Notes: a model not told the origin generated them from the sequence alone. Positions 21,059-33,100 are shown, counted from the first letter of the stretch. The stretch: 64,000 nt of DNA from Xenopus tropicalis (GCF_000004195.4 NC_030677.2:194708372-194772371); one strand, 5' to 3'. Program-made: numbers and translations.

Positions 21059-22275
21059 GGGCTACATAGTAAGGGTACCAGATCATTTGAAAAATCAGGG
21101 ACACTTCTAATGCATCTTGCTGAATTACACTGATTTAATAAGTACAGTCCTTCTGTATTTCTAGAGGTCCCCTTGGTTTTTTACGTGATCTAGTAATTGT
21201 ACCTAAGGGGTGCAGCTATATATTTTAATTAATATGAATATAATATATGTATAATATATGAGCAATGCACTTTCTCAATTTAAGCGTAATAGAGTTCAAT
21301 AGTAAGCTTCCCAACTGAGAAATGGTAGCAGCTGGCCCATATTCTGCAAATAGGAAGAGTTGGGTGCTTCTGGATCTTCTTTATGGGACAGATCACCATT
21401 ATTTTTAATTATGCTCTTCTAATTCTTTACAGATAATTAATCTTTAAAGTTCTTGGTACACAAGGTTTTTTACATGCTTCACATTTCTGCCTTCACTCCA
21501 GATGTTGGACTTCCCAAAGGGACAACCTCTCCTAAGAGCGAATGGATCTCGTGCAAGAACACACGTCAAGCTGATTTTATTGCTTCAATGATGATGTGGC
21601 AGGAGGTGCTACAGTTACATGTGCCAATGACCCGACCGGATTATACTTGTCTTAATGTACCCTATCTTACCCTCATCCCATAGCTCATCATTTCTATACA
21701 AAAAATTGATGTTACTGTTTTTGTGTCCTACTTCAGGGGGATAGAACTGCCTGGCATACCATCAATACCATTCCCAACTTTTAATGTAAATCTATAGAAA
21801 AGCTACTGTCATAATATCCACAGGAAGCTTTCCCTTGCTTTTATTTCCAGCCTTGAATGCAGACATTTTTAGTTTTTTTTACAGTCCCACCTGCTGTCAG
21901 CATAACTCCTCACTTAAATCAAGTCATGTAGGTAATTGCCAAAATCGAAACCATGCTGCTTAACGCTACTGGCTCTCTTCTTATGTTGCCTAAGTATGTA
22001 ACTAATGTGCAACATTCCCGCAGCTTCTTTTCCCTGACTCTTTCAATCAGTCTTGAGAGATGACTAACTGGTCAGAACAACTAAATGCCCCAAAGTTGGC
22101 TAATAGCTTTCTCACAGGCATTTTTCTGTAGTCATTGCCCCTGTGGCATTTCGTGCTACTGTATATGACAATTCCAGTCATTTTCCTTACCCTACATTGA
22201 TTCAAAGTCTCTTTTCCCTTGTATGTGTAACTATCATTTATTAATATACTGTTCTGTTGGTTTAAATAACCCATC
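21059..22275. other. Unique sequence
   Basis: Bases 21059-21180 may be another dispersed repeat (ACCAGATCATTTGAAAAATC), but I cannot bound it. Nothing else recognised. Confidence 0.4.
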
Positions 22276-22621
22276 ATGGTGGCCATACACGTTAAGATTC
22301 GCTCGCTTGGCAAGGTTGCCAAGCGAGCGGATCTTCTCCCGATATCCCCACCTACGGTTGAGCAATATCGAGTGAATTTAGGCTAATTTTGTTTAGATCG
22401 AATTAGAACGCCGGAATAGGTGCAGTCGGTTCGGGGACCCTATCATCGAGCCGATGCGGTACCGATCTGACTAAATTTTTTAACCTGTCGGGCAGGCCCT
22501 TTTTTGTGCCCCTGCACGGGCCAATAAGCTGCTGAATCGGTCTAAGGGACGGATATCGGCAGCTACAAGTGGCTAAGGGACCAATATCGGCACCTACAAT
22601 CGGCCCGTGTATGGCCACCAT
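22276..22621. mobile_element. Multi-hairpin MITE, both termini present
   Basis: Outer inverted repeat ATGGTGGCCATACACG with CGTGTATGGCCACCAT. Inside is a near-perfect stem, GATTCGCTCGCTTGGCAA with TTGCCAAGCGAGCGGATC, at about 22294-22335. The element shares GGATCT, GATATC and CGGCCCGTGT modules with 2000-2310. Target duplication unclear. Confidence 0.85.
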
Positions 22622-23258
22622 TAGTCCCCCTTGTGTGAGAGAATTGTACATTCCCAGAAAAGAACAGATGAGCAGATTGGGACATATGTATTTATAAAGA
22701 GATAGGATCAAGTGTTTTCACATTTGTTTACACCTCAAAAATAATGTGTTGCAGTTGGAGCCTGGCAGTGAAGAGTACAATTAAAGGGGAGCAAGGTGCA
22801 TTGTGGACTAAAAAATATTGGGTTGGCAATCACAGTGCTTTATTAGCTTTAGCCTGGGAAGAACAATGCTTTTCATAGCTAGTTCCATCAGAGCCATCAA
22901 TGCTAGTTCATAGTCATATTATTGAGAACCAATGTGGTTTACAATTAAGGATTATTACAGAATTAAGGGAGAGCTAATTGGACTCCCTGATGTCAGGTGA
23001 CCCCTTGGTGTTTAAAATAGAGAGTGTCTGACACCACTTGTTTTTTTGGAAGTTCTCAATGAAGGTGGAAAGATATCACCCATGGCCTGGGGTGGGAGAC
23101 CCCAATGAACAGTGTGCCCTGAGACAGGTGGCCTAAGAAAACGTCAAGATGGGGCAAGAGGACAGTGTAGGAGGATAACATAGAAGGGCATAGGTTCTTC
23201 TGTTTAGGGCATGAAATACTTAATATTTAATGATCAAAATATTCTCTAATGATGATGA
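22622..23258. other. Unique sequence
   Basis: No feature recognised. Confidence 0.45.
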
Positions 23259-23322
23259 GAGTGTGTGTGTGTGAGAGAGAGAGAGAAAAAGAGAGAGAGA
23301 GAGAAAAAGAGAGAGAGAGAGA
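23259..23322. repeat. Compound GT / GA microsatellite
   Basis: A short (GT)n run passes into (GA)n with two AAAAA interruptions spaced 20 bp apart. Confidence 0.95.
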
Positions 23323-24015
23323 TGTTATATTTCCTATGTGAAATGTTATAGGCACCAATTTAACATCTATTGCTTCTGCCACTGTGTCTATTGCACTTTA
23401 TTACTGTTCAATATAACATTGCTTCTTCTATGGCTAGGCTCTTCCTGAGACTAAAGAGTGAATGTACCCATTGCCCTGTTAGAGCTGCCTGAGTATGTTA
23501 ATGGCAACCAAACATTAGCTACAACCAAAGCGCAAGAGAAGTGTAAGGCCTTGAGTGAAGATCTGCTTTATGTATCAGTGACAAGAGACAGTAATTAAAG
23601 GATTGCAAGGTTTAAAACAAAATATGGATGGCAAAAACGTGACTGAATAACATAAACAAAGCAAGATTTTAATAGCATGTATGGTTCCCACTAGAAGAAA
23701 TTATATGGCATTGGCTTTAATATGTAATAGTGTCAGGGAGAAAATGGCGACAGTAAAACACTAAAATGAGTATTGAAAATTCATTGCCTTTCCCTGGTAA
23801 GTTGTATTATCTTCCATTAAGCGCCGAAATTAAAATTCATTATCATAAAGGAAATATTTATATAACTGGTAAAAAAGCTGCCGGTGGAAGGTCCCTTGTA
23901 ACCAATTCCTTTCCATAAGGAAGAACAAGGAGGTAGGCATTCTGTTACACATCCAGACCCAGTCACGCTTTGCTAAGGCTTTACTCTTATTCAAAATAGA
24001 ATGCTACCCTCAAGC
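23323..24015. other. Unique sequence
   Basis: No feature recognised. Confidence 0.45.
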
Positions 24016-24440
24016 TAAAGGAGAAAGAAAGGTAAAAACTAAGTAAGCTTTATCAGAAAGGTCTATGTAAATACAGCCATAAGCACTGCCCTGAGTCCTC
24101 TATCAAAAAAAACACAGGGTTTCCTTATCAGACTTCCTCTCTTTTAGGGCTCCTTCAGATTTGGGGTATGAGTCTGCTCAGTTCTCTCCTCTCTCCCTCT
24201 CCCCCTCCCATAAGAATGCATTAGAACTCACTCCCCACCCTTAGGAATGTGTGATCTGACAGCTATAACTGCAGCAGGAAGCTACCAAGGCCAAGCTAAA
24301 ATGGCAGCTGCTATCGGAGGGAGCTTCTAGCGCTGTTTACTCAGGTATGGCCAAGCTTTCTGCAGAATAGTGTTCTAGGTGGCACTAATGTGGTGAATCT
24401 ATTGGCAGTAAAATGCCAAAATGACTGTCCTTCCCCTTAA
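24016..24440 (+). mobile_element. T2-type MITE
   Basis: CTAAAGGAGAAAGAAAGG at the left, GACTGTCCTTCCCCTTAA at the right. Interior AAGCTTTATCAGAAAGGTC is shared with 6505-6940. The left TTAA has decayed to CTAA. Confidence 0.82.
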
Positions 24441-25612
24441 ATTACTGACATCATCTTGGTCAAACCATCAATTTAAGTATACATACATACACACAGAATA
24501 AGTAACATCCAGTTGGACCATTCAAGGTATTCACTCTTTTATGAGGACCAAATTACCTAGAACTTTATCTTGCACCCTCATTGCTCTTAAACCAACCAAG
24601 CATGGCAGCTCCACTGATTTGACCCAAAAGCTTAATCAACTGGCAATTGCCAGTTGTTTTAAAATATGTGATGGGCAATTTTGCCAACTGGTCTAATTCT
24701 GGTTTTTAAGTGGTTGCCCAAATGATCACATCATAAAGGCCACAAAAGGCATACCTTCAAATTTCTCATCTTTCCTTTTTTTTTGTATTTATAATTACAA
24801 GGCCACCCATGTTATGACCGGTAAATTAGAAAATGTATTCTTTCCAATCCAGGGGAAAAAATGGAGGGGATAATATGCTCACGATGAGTCATTTACATTG
24901 ACAACTGAATAGTAAACATTGGGGAAAGTCTTATTCTTCCACAAAATTAATTCCAGATTACATCTGGAAAACTGGCACGCTTAATTGATTTGATGCATGA
25001 CTTTTGCTCACAAAGTATACTAACAATAATAAAAACTAAAATAATTTTGCCGTACTGTTAGAGTGCTGCGTAGCAAACACAATTGTTATCTCATTCATTA
25101 AGGGCGATGTTTACATGCTTAAGCTGAAAATCCCATTGCGTAACAATAGCAAGTAAATAATAAGATGACGTTAAAGTCAAATAGTAGGTAACTTCTGTCT
25201 TCTTATGTTCTCTATTGAACGGTGGAGCACCTACTAGTGCAGCAGGGGGAGGCGCACAGGAGCTCTGAACAATTTTTTGGGGCCAATTAAGCCCTGTAAG
25301 ACACAATGTTAAGGTTGTTTTACAGTCATTTTCTCCTAAATGGGCAATCTATGACTTTCCAGATCTGCTGAGCTACAACTTCTTTCTTCCCACAGGTTGA
25401 CAATATGTGAAACTGGGGACCTTTTTGGGGACCTGCATTCCTGGCACTGCTCTATGCCACCATTTTAGTGGGAAGAAGCATGGGCTCCATTCTCTACTTT
25501 CATCAGCATTAACCTTCACATTTCAGTTTAGGGGTATATACATTTTAATATGGACTTTTGTACTTTCGTACTCATGAACTTACTCTTTAGGATTCATAAA
25601 CATTCTCTAGGC
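24441..25612. other. Unique AT-rich sequence
   Basis: A short ATACATACATACACAC run at about 24479. No gene or further repeat recognised. Confidence 0.45.
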
Positions 25613-25919
25613 CAGGGATCCCCAACCTTTCTTACTCGTGAGCCACAGTCAAATGTAAAAAGACTTGGAGAGCAACACAAGCACCATAAAAGTTCATGGA
25701 GGAACCAAATAAGGGCTAAGATTGGCTATTAGGCAGCCTCTATGCACCCTATCAGCTTGCAGGGGCTTTATTTGGTAGGAAATCTTGTTTTTATTCAACC
25801 AAAACTTGCCCCCAAGTCAGGAATTCAAATATAACTCCCTGGTTTGGGGGCACTGAGAGCAACATCCAAGGGGTTGGTGAGCAACATGTTGCCCCTGAGC
25901 CACTGGTTGGGGATCACTG
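25613..25919 (-). mobile_element. hAT MITE (CAGTGATCCCCAACC family), minus strand
   Basis: Begins CAGGGATCCCCAACC and ends GGTTGGGGATCACTG. Flanks CTCTAGGC (25605-25612) and CCCTAGGC (25920-25927) differ at one base. Length 307 bp. Confidence 0.93.
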
Positions 25920-27374
25920 CCCTAGGCACCGTTCTTAAGTTGACAAGGCAAAAACAATGGATTTTACTCCAGAGTCAAAGAAAAGAGTAGTAGGCCTTCA
26001 TACAAGTGTATGCTGCTAGTCACCATGTATCCCAAGACAAGATACTAACTTGCTTATGTTTTGTTACCCTTTAGCCATGACCTTACATGGCATAACTGAT
26101 TTAGATCTGTCACTCGATTTTTATGAAGGACAATAAAAGGTTTAATGGAATACTGGTGAATCCGAATGGATATGTTACAGTCTTAAGTCATTAAGTCTGT
26201 TTTGATTTTAAACACTGTTGCAAATTATGATTTAACTTGGCAGCTGTTCTCCATTATGAGTTACACGGAGGCCTGAACTTCACATGTCACAGTATAATTC
26301 ATAGAATGGGAGAGTGATATAAAGAAGGCAACCGAGTCACTTGTGTAACTATAGATTTCAGGTTGATTTGGGAAAATTTCAAGCATTGCCAATACACTCG
26401 ATAAGGTACTTTGATTCTCCTGAGATATATACTGTATATGCCTATCAGCTGTATTTTGGAGGGAGTGATAGGGTGTAAATCTTTCAACAGGCAGAGATGT
26501 ATTAGTGGTGCCAGAAGTAGAATTCACACCTTGGAGTTCCAAGGCTTTGGCTACTGCTCAAGAGCACAAAACTGAGGAGGAGGGAAGCCCACCCACCACA
26601 TTACCTTAGAACAACTTGTAATGACTCCATTAAACAAGCCTAGGGCATGGTCTAAACTGTAAGAAAAACCCAAAGCTAAATATTGGAATGCAGCATCTGA
26701 TACCTTTGGTATGTCTGAGTTAGCCCCGTGATTTTCTGCGCAAGATTGCCTTTAATCTAAAAGGTACGCTCCACAGTTGCTTAAGGGGAAATACAGGAAG
26801 ATATTTCTCTCTGATAAGTAACGTTTCTTCTAGAGGAATGTTCTGTTCCTTAAATACACAAGTTTGAGTTGAATGAAATAAGATATTGATCATCTAGAAT
26901 AAATTAGATTAGGAGCATTATTTTCAATAATAAGACAAACTGATATGCGTATCGTGCGCAGATAAGACTAGATAAGGATTTTTCGAGAGCTTAAGTTAAT
27001 TTAATAGAGTCAATTAGTGCTGAAATATTGTGTTTGGTTGTTAAATGAAATACAAAGTTGGAAGCATGGAAGGTTTGTGTATGTCTAAAATAATACAAGA
27101 ATATTGTTGGCCTCTCTAATGATTACATTATTTGTCCTGGAACAGTATCCATTTATTTGTTGTTAGAAAATAATGTACCCAGAACAATGGGAGAACCAAA
27201 ATGAGAAGATCACTCGGTAGGACACATTGTACATTGGCCAGAAGAAAGCACTCTGCATACTAATCTGTACCTACCAGCATTCCTTGGTGCACAACACCCA
27301 TACAGAGGTGACTGATATAAGGAAGTTCAAATGAATGCCTATTAGCTCCCATATGTGTAAGTTACACCTTAAAA
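25920..27374. other. Unique sequence
   Basis: No repeat terminus or recognisable coding sequence in about 1.45 kb. Confidence 0.45.
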
Positions 27375-27681
27375 CAGTGATCCCCAACCAGTGGTTCTTA
27401 AGCAACATGTTGCTCACCCCCCTCTTTGATGTTGCTCCCAGTGGCCTCAAAGTAGGTGCCATTTTTAAATCTCTGGCTTGGAGACAAGTTTTGGAAGCAC
27501 AGAGACAGAGTTTTACTCCAAGCAGAGCCTCCTGCAGGTCAGCAGCCCACATGGGGCTGCCAAATAGCCAATCACAGTCCTTATTTGGCATCCCCAAAAA
27601 ACTTTTTTGATACTTTTGTGGCTCCCCAACGCTTTTTACAACTGAGTGTGGCTCATGAGTTAAAAAAGTTGGAGATCCCTT
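27375..27681 (+). mobile_element. hAT MITE (CAGTGATCCCCAACC family)
   Basis: Begins CAGTGATCCCCAACCAGTGG and ends GTTGGAGATCCCTT. Flanks CCTTAAAA and CCTTAAAG match at 7 of 8. Length 307 bp. Confidence 0.92.
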
Positions 27682-27883
27682 CCTTAAAGCATGAAGTCAA
27701 CTGTCAGGTGCAATTATTACATTCTTACAGGTGGCAGAGAGTGATAGGTGCTTTGAAGAGAAGGTAAATTATGGAAAAAAATGGCAATTTGGTCTAGCCT
27801 TTTGCAATTAAAACCTTTCTCCCTTTTTTAAATTAACCTTTGTTTCAGAGCTATAATATTGGAAATAATATGATATATAATAA

Positions 27884-28020
27884 GTGCAGTAACCCATAGC
27901 AACCAATCAGCAGGTAGCATTTACTGGTTACCTGTTTAAAAGCAAACATCTCATTGGTTGCTAGGGGGTTACTGCTCCTGGGCAAAGTACCTTTTATTAC
28001 ATTTGGGGGTTAGAGTATTA
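27884..28020 (+). mobile_element. MITE with GTAACCCATAG arms, uninterrupted
   Basis: GCAGTAACCCATAGCAACCA mirrors TGGTTGCTAGGGGGTTACTG. The right flank CTTTTATTACATTTGGGGG matches that of the split copy at 12277-12757. Confidence 0.75.
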
Positions 28021-28048
28021 TAAGTTGCCTGACTAGACTTGTCACTAC

Positions 28049-28411
28049 TAGTGATGAGCGAATTTGTCCCATTTCTCTTTGCCATAAAATTCACGAAATG
28101 GCAAGAAATGGCGAAAAATTAGCAAAATGCATTTGTTGCGCGATTTTTTTTGTTGCCCGTGTCTTTTTTGTCACCTGCATCTATTTTTTGTCGCCCCGTC
28201 TGTTTTTTTTGTTGCCAGCATTTTTTTGACGTGACCGCGCCCAATTTGATACGAACACGGGCTTTTTTGACGCAACTGCGCCCTTTTTTGACACGTCCGC
28301 GCACAATTTGACACGCGACAATAAAATTTTGTGCGACGAATTTTGCCGCGCCAAATTTTCATGGAAGTTTCGCAAAACAATTCGTCTAGCGAAAAAATTT
28401 GCTGATCACTG
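28049..28411 (+). mobile_element. hAT MITE (TAGTGATGAGCG family), intact termini
   Basis: Starts TAGTGATGAGCGAATTTG and ends TTGCTGATCACTG. The flanking octamers are both GTCACTAC (28041-28048, 28412-28419). The interior has degenerate repeats of TTTTTTGACGCAACTGCGCC type with many CpGs. Confidence 0.95.
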
Positions 28412-30070
28412 GTCACTACTAGATACCTGGACAAATGTTTGTAGTTGTAGGTAGTTTCTCCATCTGTAGAGCAACACCTAAACCCTTCTAGGGAAGAGCG
28501 GAAGTGTTTAGTGTTGAAAGGATAAAATCAGTAAGGTAAGCAATTCTTTTTTCTCACCTTGATGTCACATCATTATGAAGTTAGAGATGAGCAGAGCACT
28601 TACAATTTGTTGTGCCAAAAATGTTCAGTCCGGCATTAAAAAATATACAATCTTGGAAATATCTCTGTTAAAACTTGTTTACTTGAACCTGAATGTTTCA
28701 GAATTCCTGCTTTTCAAGATGTATCACCAGCAGGATATGCTTCAATAATGATTGTCACTAGATGAAACATAACGTAGGAATGGCATTTTAAGTGAACACC
28801 CACAGAGATGAAAAGAATATCGCTCTTAAAAAATATATTTCTCAGTATAACACACTGCCCTTTAATTGGTAGAACTGGGGAAGGGGTAGATGATCTCCTT
28901 TGTTTTACATCAGCTGCTGGCCAGTAGAACTCTGTTACATTGCACCCCTGTCTCCCAAATGAGCCTTTGCATAGTGTTGGGTGCTGCTCAATTAGGCGTC
29001 GGTGGTTCTTAACCTAAAGGTGATTTGTTGAAGCGCAAACCAAGGTACATGCTGAGTAAAGCAAATAGGGAGGCAATTTGAGAGTGTAGTGGGAGGGAGG
29101 CGGAACACGTACAAAGGACACGTACAAAGGATTATGCACCTTACTTGTAGGAGAAGGACTTTGTTATGGAATAATCTCACCAGTAATAGAGGTACCTTAG
29201 TGAAATGGATTGCCTTCAGATGAGGACTCTCAGGGAAAATATTACCTTTTTAGCCTTTCCACTCTGCGCCACGAAACTTAAACTTGGGACATCTAACTTC
29301 CTACTTCTCCTCGGTGGATTGGATACTGCTCTTGCTAAGTTGGCATGTCTAACTCATAACTCCTATCAGACTGCTACGACAGCAATTGCTATCTACTGCC
29401 TTTACATTGTTTACAAGGTCTCTGCTCCCTTACTCCTCTAAGGCTGCTTGTCTTCTTAGGATCCAAAGCTTGATACTGGGGTCTTGTGCTCCAGGTTTCC
29501 AGGACATCCAACCATGGTACTAAGTGGAGACCAAAGAGTATAAGGTATGTGCTCCCTCCCATTACATAACCAATGGACAGGAACTGGTCACAAGATCATT
29601 CGGCCAATCGGGGAAACCTCCTTTCAACAAGGTAATTTTACCAAAACAGTGGTAAATGAACCATAACCTCCAAAGCAGTAGTGGGGAATTAACCATTTAG
29701 CTCCTTTGCACCTACCAAGTGCCATCAATCAATATTTCTGTATGGTAAATGAAAGCAGAGTAGACAGTAACCATTAATACACTTTACCCATGTCCTTGTA
29801 TATACTAGACACCTATTTTATTGAATGCTACAATCACTATTTCCCTATATATTGTGCACCTTGGTACCAGTCACCACTTCTACAGGAGAAATAAAAGCAG
29901 AGCAGCCAGTAACCCTTTGTTCCAACACTTTCCCCTTGTGTTTATGCTCTTTATTAAGCACCTAACAAGCGCTATATTTTGAAGGAAGAAGAGTAACCCG
30001 CCCAATATTTTGGCCATTTCTCTGTATTTAGTAGACAGAAGGCGTGGAACTCAAACTTATGGAAACAGGT
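28412..30070. other. Mostly unique; decayed tandem structure near the right end
   Basis: At about 29650-29980 three stretches of roughly 100-130 bp share an order of weak motifs (AAAGCAG, CAGTAACC, a CACCTA-type motif), as if an old tandem triplication had decayed. A 13-bp duplication ACACGTACAAAGG lies near 29105-29130. No coding feature recognised. Confidence 0.35.
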
Positions 30071-30624
30071 GCCATAGACACTCACTACTTATTGGGCTGG
30101 TGGGGGCTGTCTGGGTCTCTGTGTACTTGAAATGCCAGGGCCTATTTTGAATCCCAGTCAAGACCTGCCAACTATATGCAAGAGTTATACAGCACCGTTC
30201 TAAGGAAACCAGCAGGACTTGACTTTATGCCGAGCTCTTATGTTTGATAAGTAACAAGCCCCTCAGGCTTAATAAACCAAACAGGCCCCAGTCCTGGCTC
30301 AGTAAGAGAGCTAACCAGTAGCTACTCTAGGTCCAATACTCTCCCCAGTTCCTGGAAGCTTTTATATATTACTCATTTCTGCTGTGTTTATATGGGGAGT
30401 ATTACTGCTTTATTTAAAACGTTCAAAAATGGCAGCAAATCAGAATTTGTTTTTCTAGCACAGGGTTAAGCCCTGCAAGGAGCTCCTGCTGTGTAACAGC
30501 ATTAATGGTAAATATAAGCCAAGAATGTACCTTTTATGCCAAGGTATTTAATAAGGCAATAGGGAACATGTACTTGTATAAATACCCACATTTTTTTTCC
30601 GTATTACTGCCAGCCTTACTTTGA
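30071..30624 (+). repeat. Direct duplication, copy 1 (~550 bp)
   Basis: Near-identical to 33124-33660 over the whole length, from GCCATAGACACTCACTACTT to ATTACTGCCAGCC. Differences are scattered substitutions and a ~16-bp insertion here (TTTTCTAGCACAGGG, about 30452-30467). A TATA-like GTATAAATACC lies near the right end. It contains no recognised gene or transposon motif. Confidence 0.9.
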
Positions 30625-31454
30625 ACCGACCTCTGTCATCCCGGTATGACAAAAACACTGACAGAGTAGACCAAACAAAGTCTGAGGCAATAATAAAAAA
30701 CATCTGCTTTTTCTTCATATCTAATAGTTACAAAAGGCATACCGTGATTAGAGCATATGGCGTACACCTGCTTTCCCTGACAGCATCTTGGATACATATT
30801 TTCTTATGAGAAATAATGTGTAATATTCATGAACTGAGTTATAATCTGTGCGGTATCACAACCCTGCCCTGGCGAGGTTATGGTGTAACATCAACGCGTA
30901 GCCCGTCGGGGTGCAACTACTGTGCAGCTTCCATCATTCTCAGCAAGTTGATGGGTTTAGCTGAACCTTTCCCCACTGCTGAGTAAACATGAGCAGAATG
31001 ATTATGGAGGCTGCGGGGATGAGAATTGGCCCGTAGCCTTTGCTACAATGTATTGTGTGTAATATATGATCAGAGTTTGACTTGCCTTGACCCAAAGTTT
31101 CCCATCTGAATAGGTGTTGTTGTGAGTGTATGCCTGGGAATTCATCCAGTAGCTGCTTCAGAGATTGGTTGAGACACAACAGGCACAAATAGGTTTTGGG
31201 GCCCTAATGAATGTGTCTTTCAGAGACTTCTACAGACAGATTGGGACCCATGGGCCCATGCTGCTTGTGTTGGGAACGCTTCATACTCTTCAATATAATG
31301 CAATAACTCTCTTAAATAGCTATTCAACTGAGGGGCTGAACTGATTCATAAACACTTTGGATCACAAAATTGATTCTCAGACTTAATCTGGTTCCTCCCA
31401 AAAATGTTTGAGAAACCTAGAAATAAGGGAGCCTGCCCTGACCTCAAACACAGT
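30625..31454. other. Unique sequence
   Basis: No feature recognised. Confidence 0.45.
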
Positions 31455-32213
31455 GGGGAAGGTAGGAAACATGTGGGGATGGGAAGCACAGTAGGGCAAA
31501 CTGACAGCAGTAGGACAAGATGGTAGGAAAGTAGTAAACATGTGGGGATGGGAAGCACAGTAGGGCAAACTGACAGCAGTAGGACAAGATGGTAGGAAGG
31601 TAGGAAACATGTGGGGATGGGAAGCACAGTAGGGCAAACTGACAGCAGTAGGACAAGATGGTAGGAAAGTAGGAAACATGTGGGGATGGGAAGCACAGTA
31701 GGGCAAACTGACAGCAGTAGGACAAGATGGTAGGAAAGTAGGAAACATGTGGGGATGGGAAGCACAGTAGGGCAAACTGACAGCAGTAGGACAAGATGGT
31801 AGGAAAGTAGGAAACATGTGGGGATGGGAAGCACAGTAGGGCAAACTGACAGCAGTAGGACAAGATGGTAGGAAGGTAGGAAACATGTGGGGATGGGAAG
31901 CACAGTAGGGCAAACTGACAGCAGTAGGACAAGATGGTAGGAAAGTAGGAAACATGTGGGGATGGGAAGCACAGTAGGGCAAACTGACAGCAGTAGGACA
32001 TGATGGTAGGAAGGTAGGAAACATGTGGGGATGGGAAGCACAGTAGGGTAAACTGACAGCAGTAGGACAAGATGGTAGGAAGGTAGGAAACATGTGGGGA
32101 TGGGAAGCACAGTAGGGCAAACTGACAGCAGTAGGACAAGATGGTAGGAAAGTAGGAAACATGTGGGGATGGGAAGCACAGTAGGGCAAACTGACAGCAG
32201 TAGGACAAGATGG
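31455..32213. repeat. 69-bp minisatellite, 11 copies
   Basis: The landmark CATGTGGGGATGGGAAGCAC recurs every 69 bp from 31470 to 32160. Units differ at only a few positions (GGAAGG versus GGAAAG, one AGTAAAC, one GACATGATGG, one AGGGTAAAC). Because 69 is a multiple of three and no unit contains a stop in any minus-strand frame, all three minus-strand frames stay open for about 250-280 codons. I read this as a by-product of the repeat, not a gene. Confidence 0.97.
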
Positions 32214-32236
32214 CAATGGTAACATTTTATATCAAT

Positions 32237-32629
32237 GTCTATGAAGATTCTTATTCATCCAGATATACAGTATCTAGTAGAATTAAGTCTAAAACAGGTA
32301 GGTAGGGAATTCACCGGCATTTAAACCCTTGAGGGTAGTAGAGTCACAGACATCCAATCATAATGGTTCCATTGCATTTATTCAGTTATGTGTTGGCTGA
32401 AACTGACAGGTGTAAGAAGGTATGATCCAGTCACAATGGTACCATGATTCTCATCGATGCAGGTGTTAATCCTTCAAAGTACATGGCATTTAAACCCTCA
32501 GGGGTTCAAATGCCGGGGAATTCCCTACCAGTCATTTGAACTGAAGAAGCCACTCGAATGAGTGGTGAAATGTTTTCAGGAAAAACTCAGAAAAGTCCAG
32601 TTGTTTTAGACTTAATTCTACTAGATACA
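32237..32629. mobile_element. Penelope-like retroelement remnant with inverted ends
   Basis: Flanked by a perfect 13-bp direct repeat, ATTTTATATCAAT (32224-32236 and 32630-32642), a target duplication typical of target-primed retroelements. Inside, 32270-32295 pairs perfectly with 32603-32628 (26 bp, includes TAGTAGAATTAAGTC), and 32301-32335 pairs with 32495-32529 (3 mismatches in 35). The text GAAGAAGCC...GTGGTGAAATG and the complement of AAGATTCTTATTCATCCAG recall the long-terminal regions of vertebrate Penelope-like elements. That family call is from memory; the target duplication and inverted repeats are read directly. Confidence 0.65.
32541..32580 (+). ncRNA. Hammerhead-like motif, probably inactive
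   Basis: CTGAAGA (32541-32547) matches the CUGANGA core, followed by a 6-bp stem CCACTC/GAGTGG with loop GAAT (32550-32565) and then GAAA (32567-32570). Penelope-like elements are known to carry hammerhead ribozymes. Against activity: an extra unpaired base between core and stem II, no normal stem III, and TGTTTTC where a cleavage site such as GUC would be expected. Confidence 0.25.
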
Positions 32630-32642
32630 ATTTTATATCAAT

Positions 32643-32919
32643 ATTGCCCAGCTTATTTCCTTTCTATTGTGGTAGTATCTCTTCTATTATCCACCAACAA
32701 CCTGAGATTATACAAAAGCAGCTGAAGGGCTGAGATAAATATTGGAATCTGTTTTACCCCAGGAACGGACAACACAAATCATGGCCTTTGGTTTGTGCTT
32801 CTGTGATTGGACCTCCTAGACCTTTGTACTGCCAGGGCTCAGGGTAGAATCTGATCCATCGCAATGTAACAGTCCTGTTTTGTTATGTGGTGCTAAGACC
32901 ATATGCTGCCCACTGAAAT
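32643..32919. other. Unique sequence
   Basis: No feature recognised. Confidence 0.4.
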
Positions 32920-33100
32920 AGTGGCTGTATATTTATAGGAGAGGACCTAAACATGAAGAAAAGTAATAAAAAAAAAAGTAGCAATAACAATAAAATTATA
33001 GCCTTACATTGCAATTGTTGTTTGGCTGCCGGGGTCAGTGGCTCCCATTTGAAAGTTGTAAAGAGTCAGAAGAAGGCAAATAATTTAAAAACTATAACAA
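32920..33100 (+). mobile_element. Fragment of the TTAA-class MITE seen at 243-680
   Basis: Shares the order ATAGGAGAGG, AGCAATAACAATAAAATTAT, GGGGTCAGTGGCTCCCATTT and AAAACTATAA with the copy at 243-680. Cut off on the right where the second copy of the 550-bp duplication begins. Confidence 0.65.

Noticed and set aside
31346..32225. Three overlapping minus-strand open frames of 250-280 codons as protein genes
   Set aside because: They are translations of an 11-copy 69-bp minisatellite whose unit length is a multiple of three; all three frames are open at once, and the sequence has no domain.
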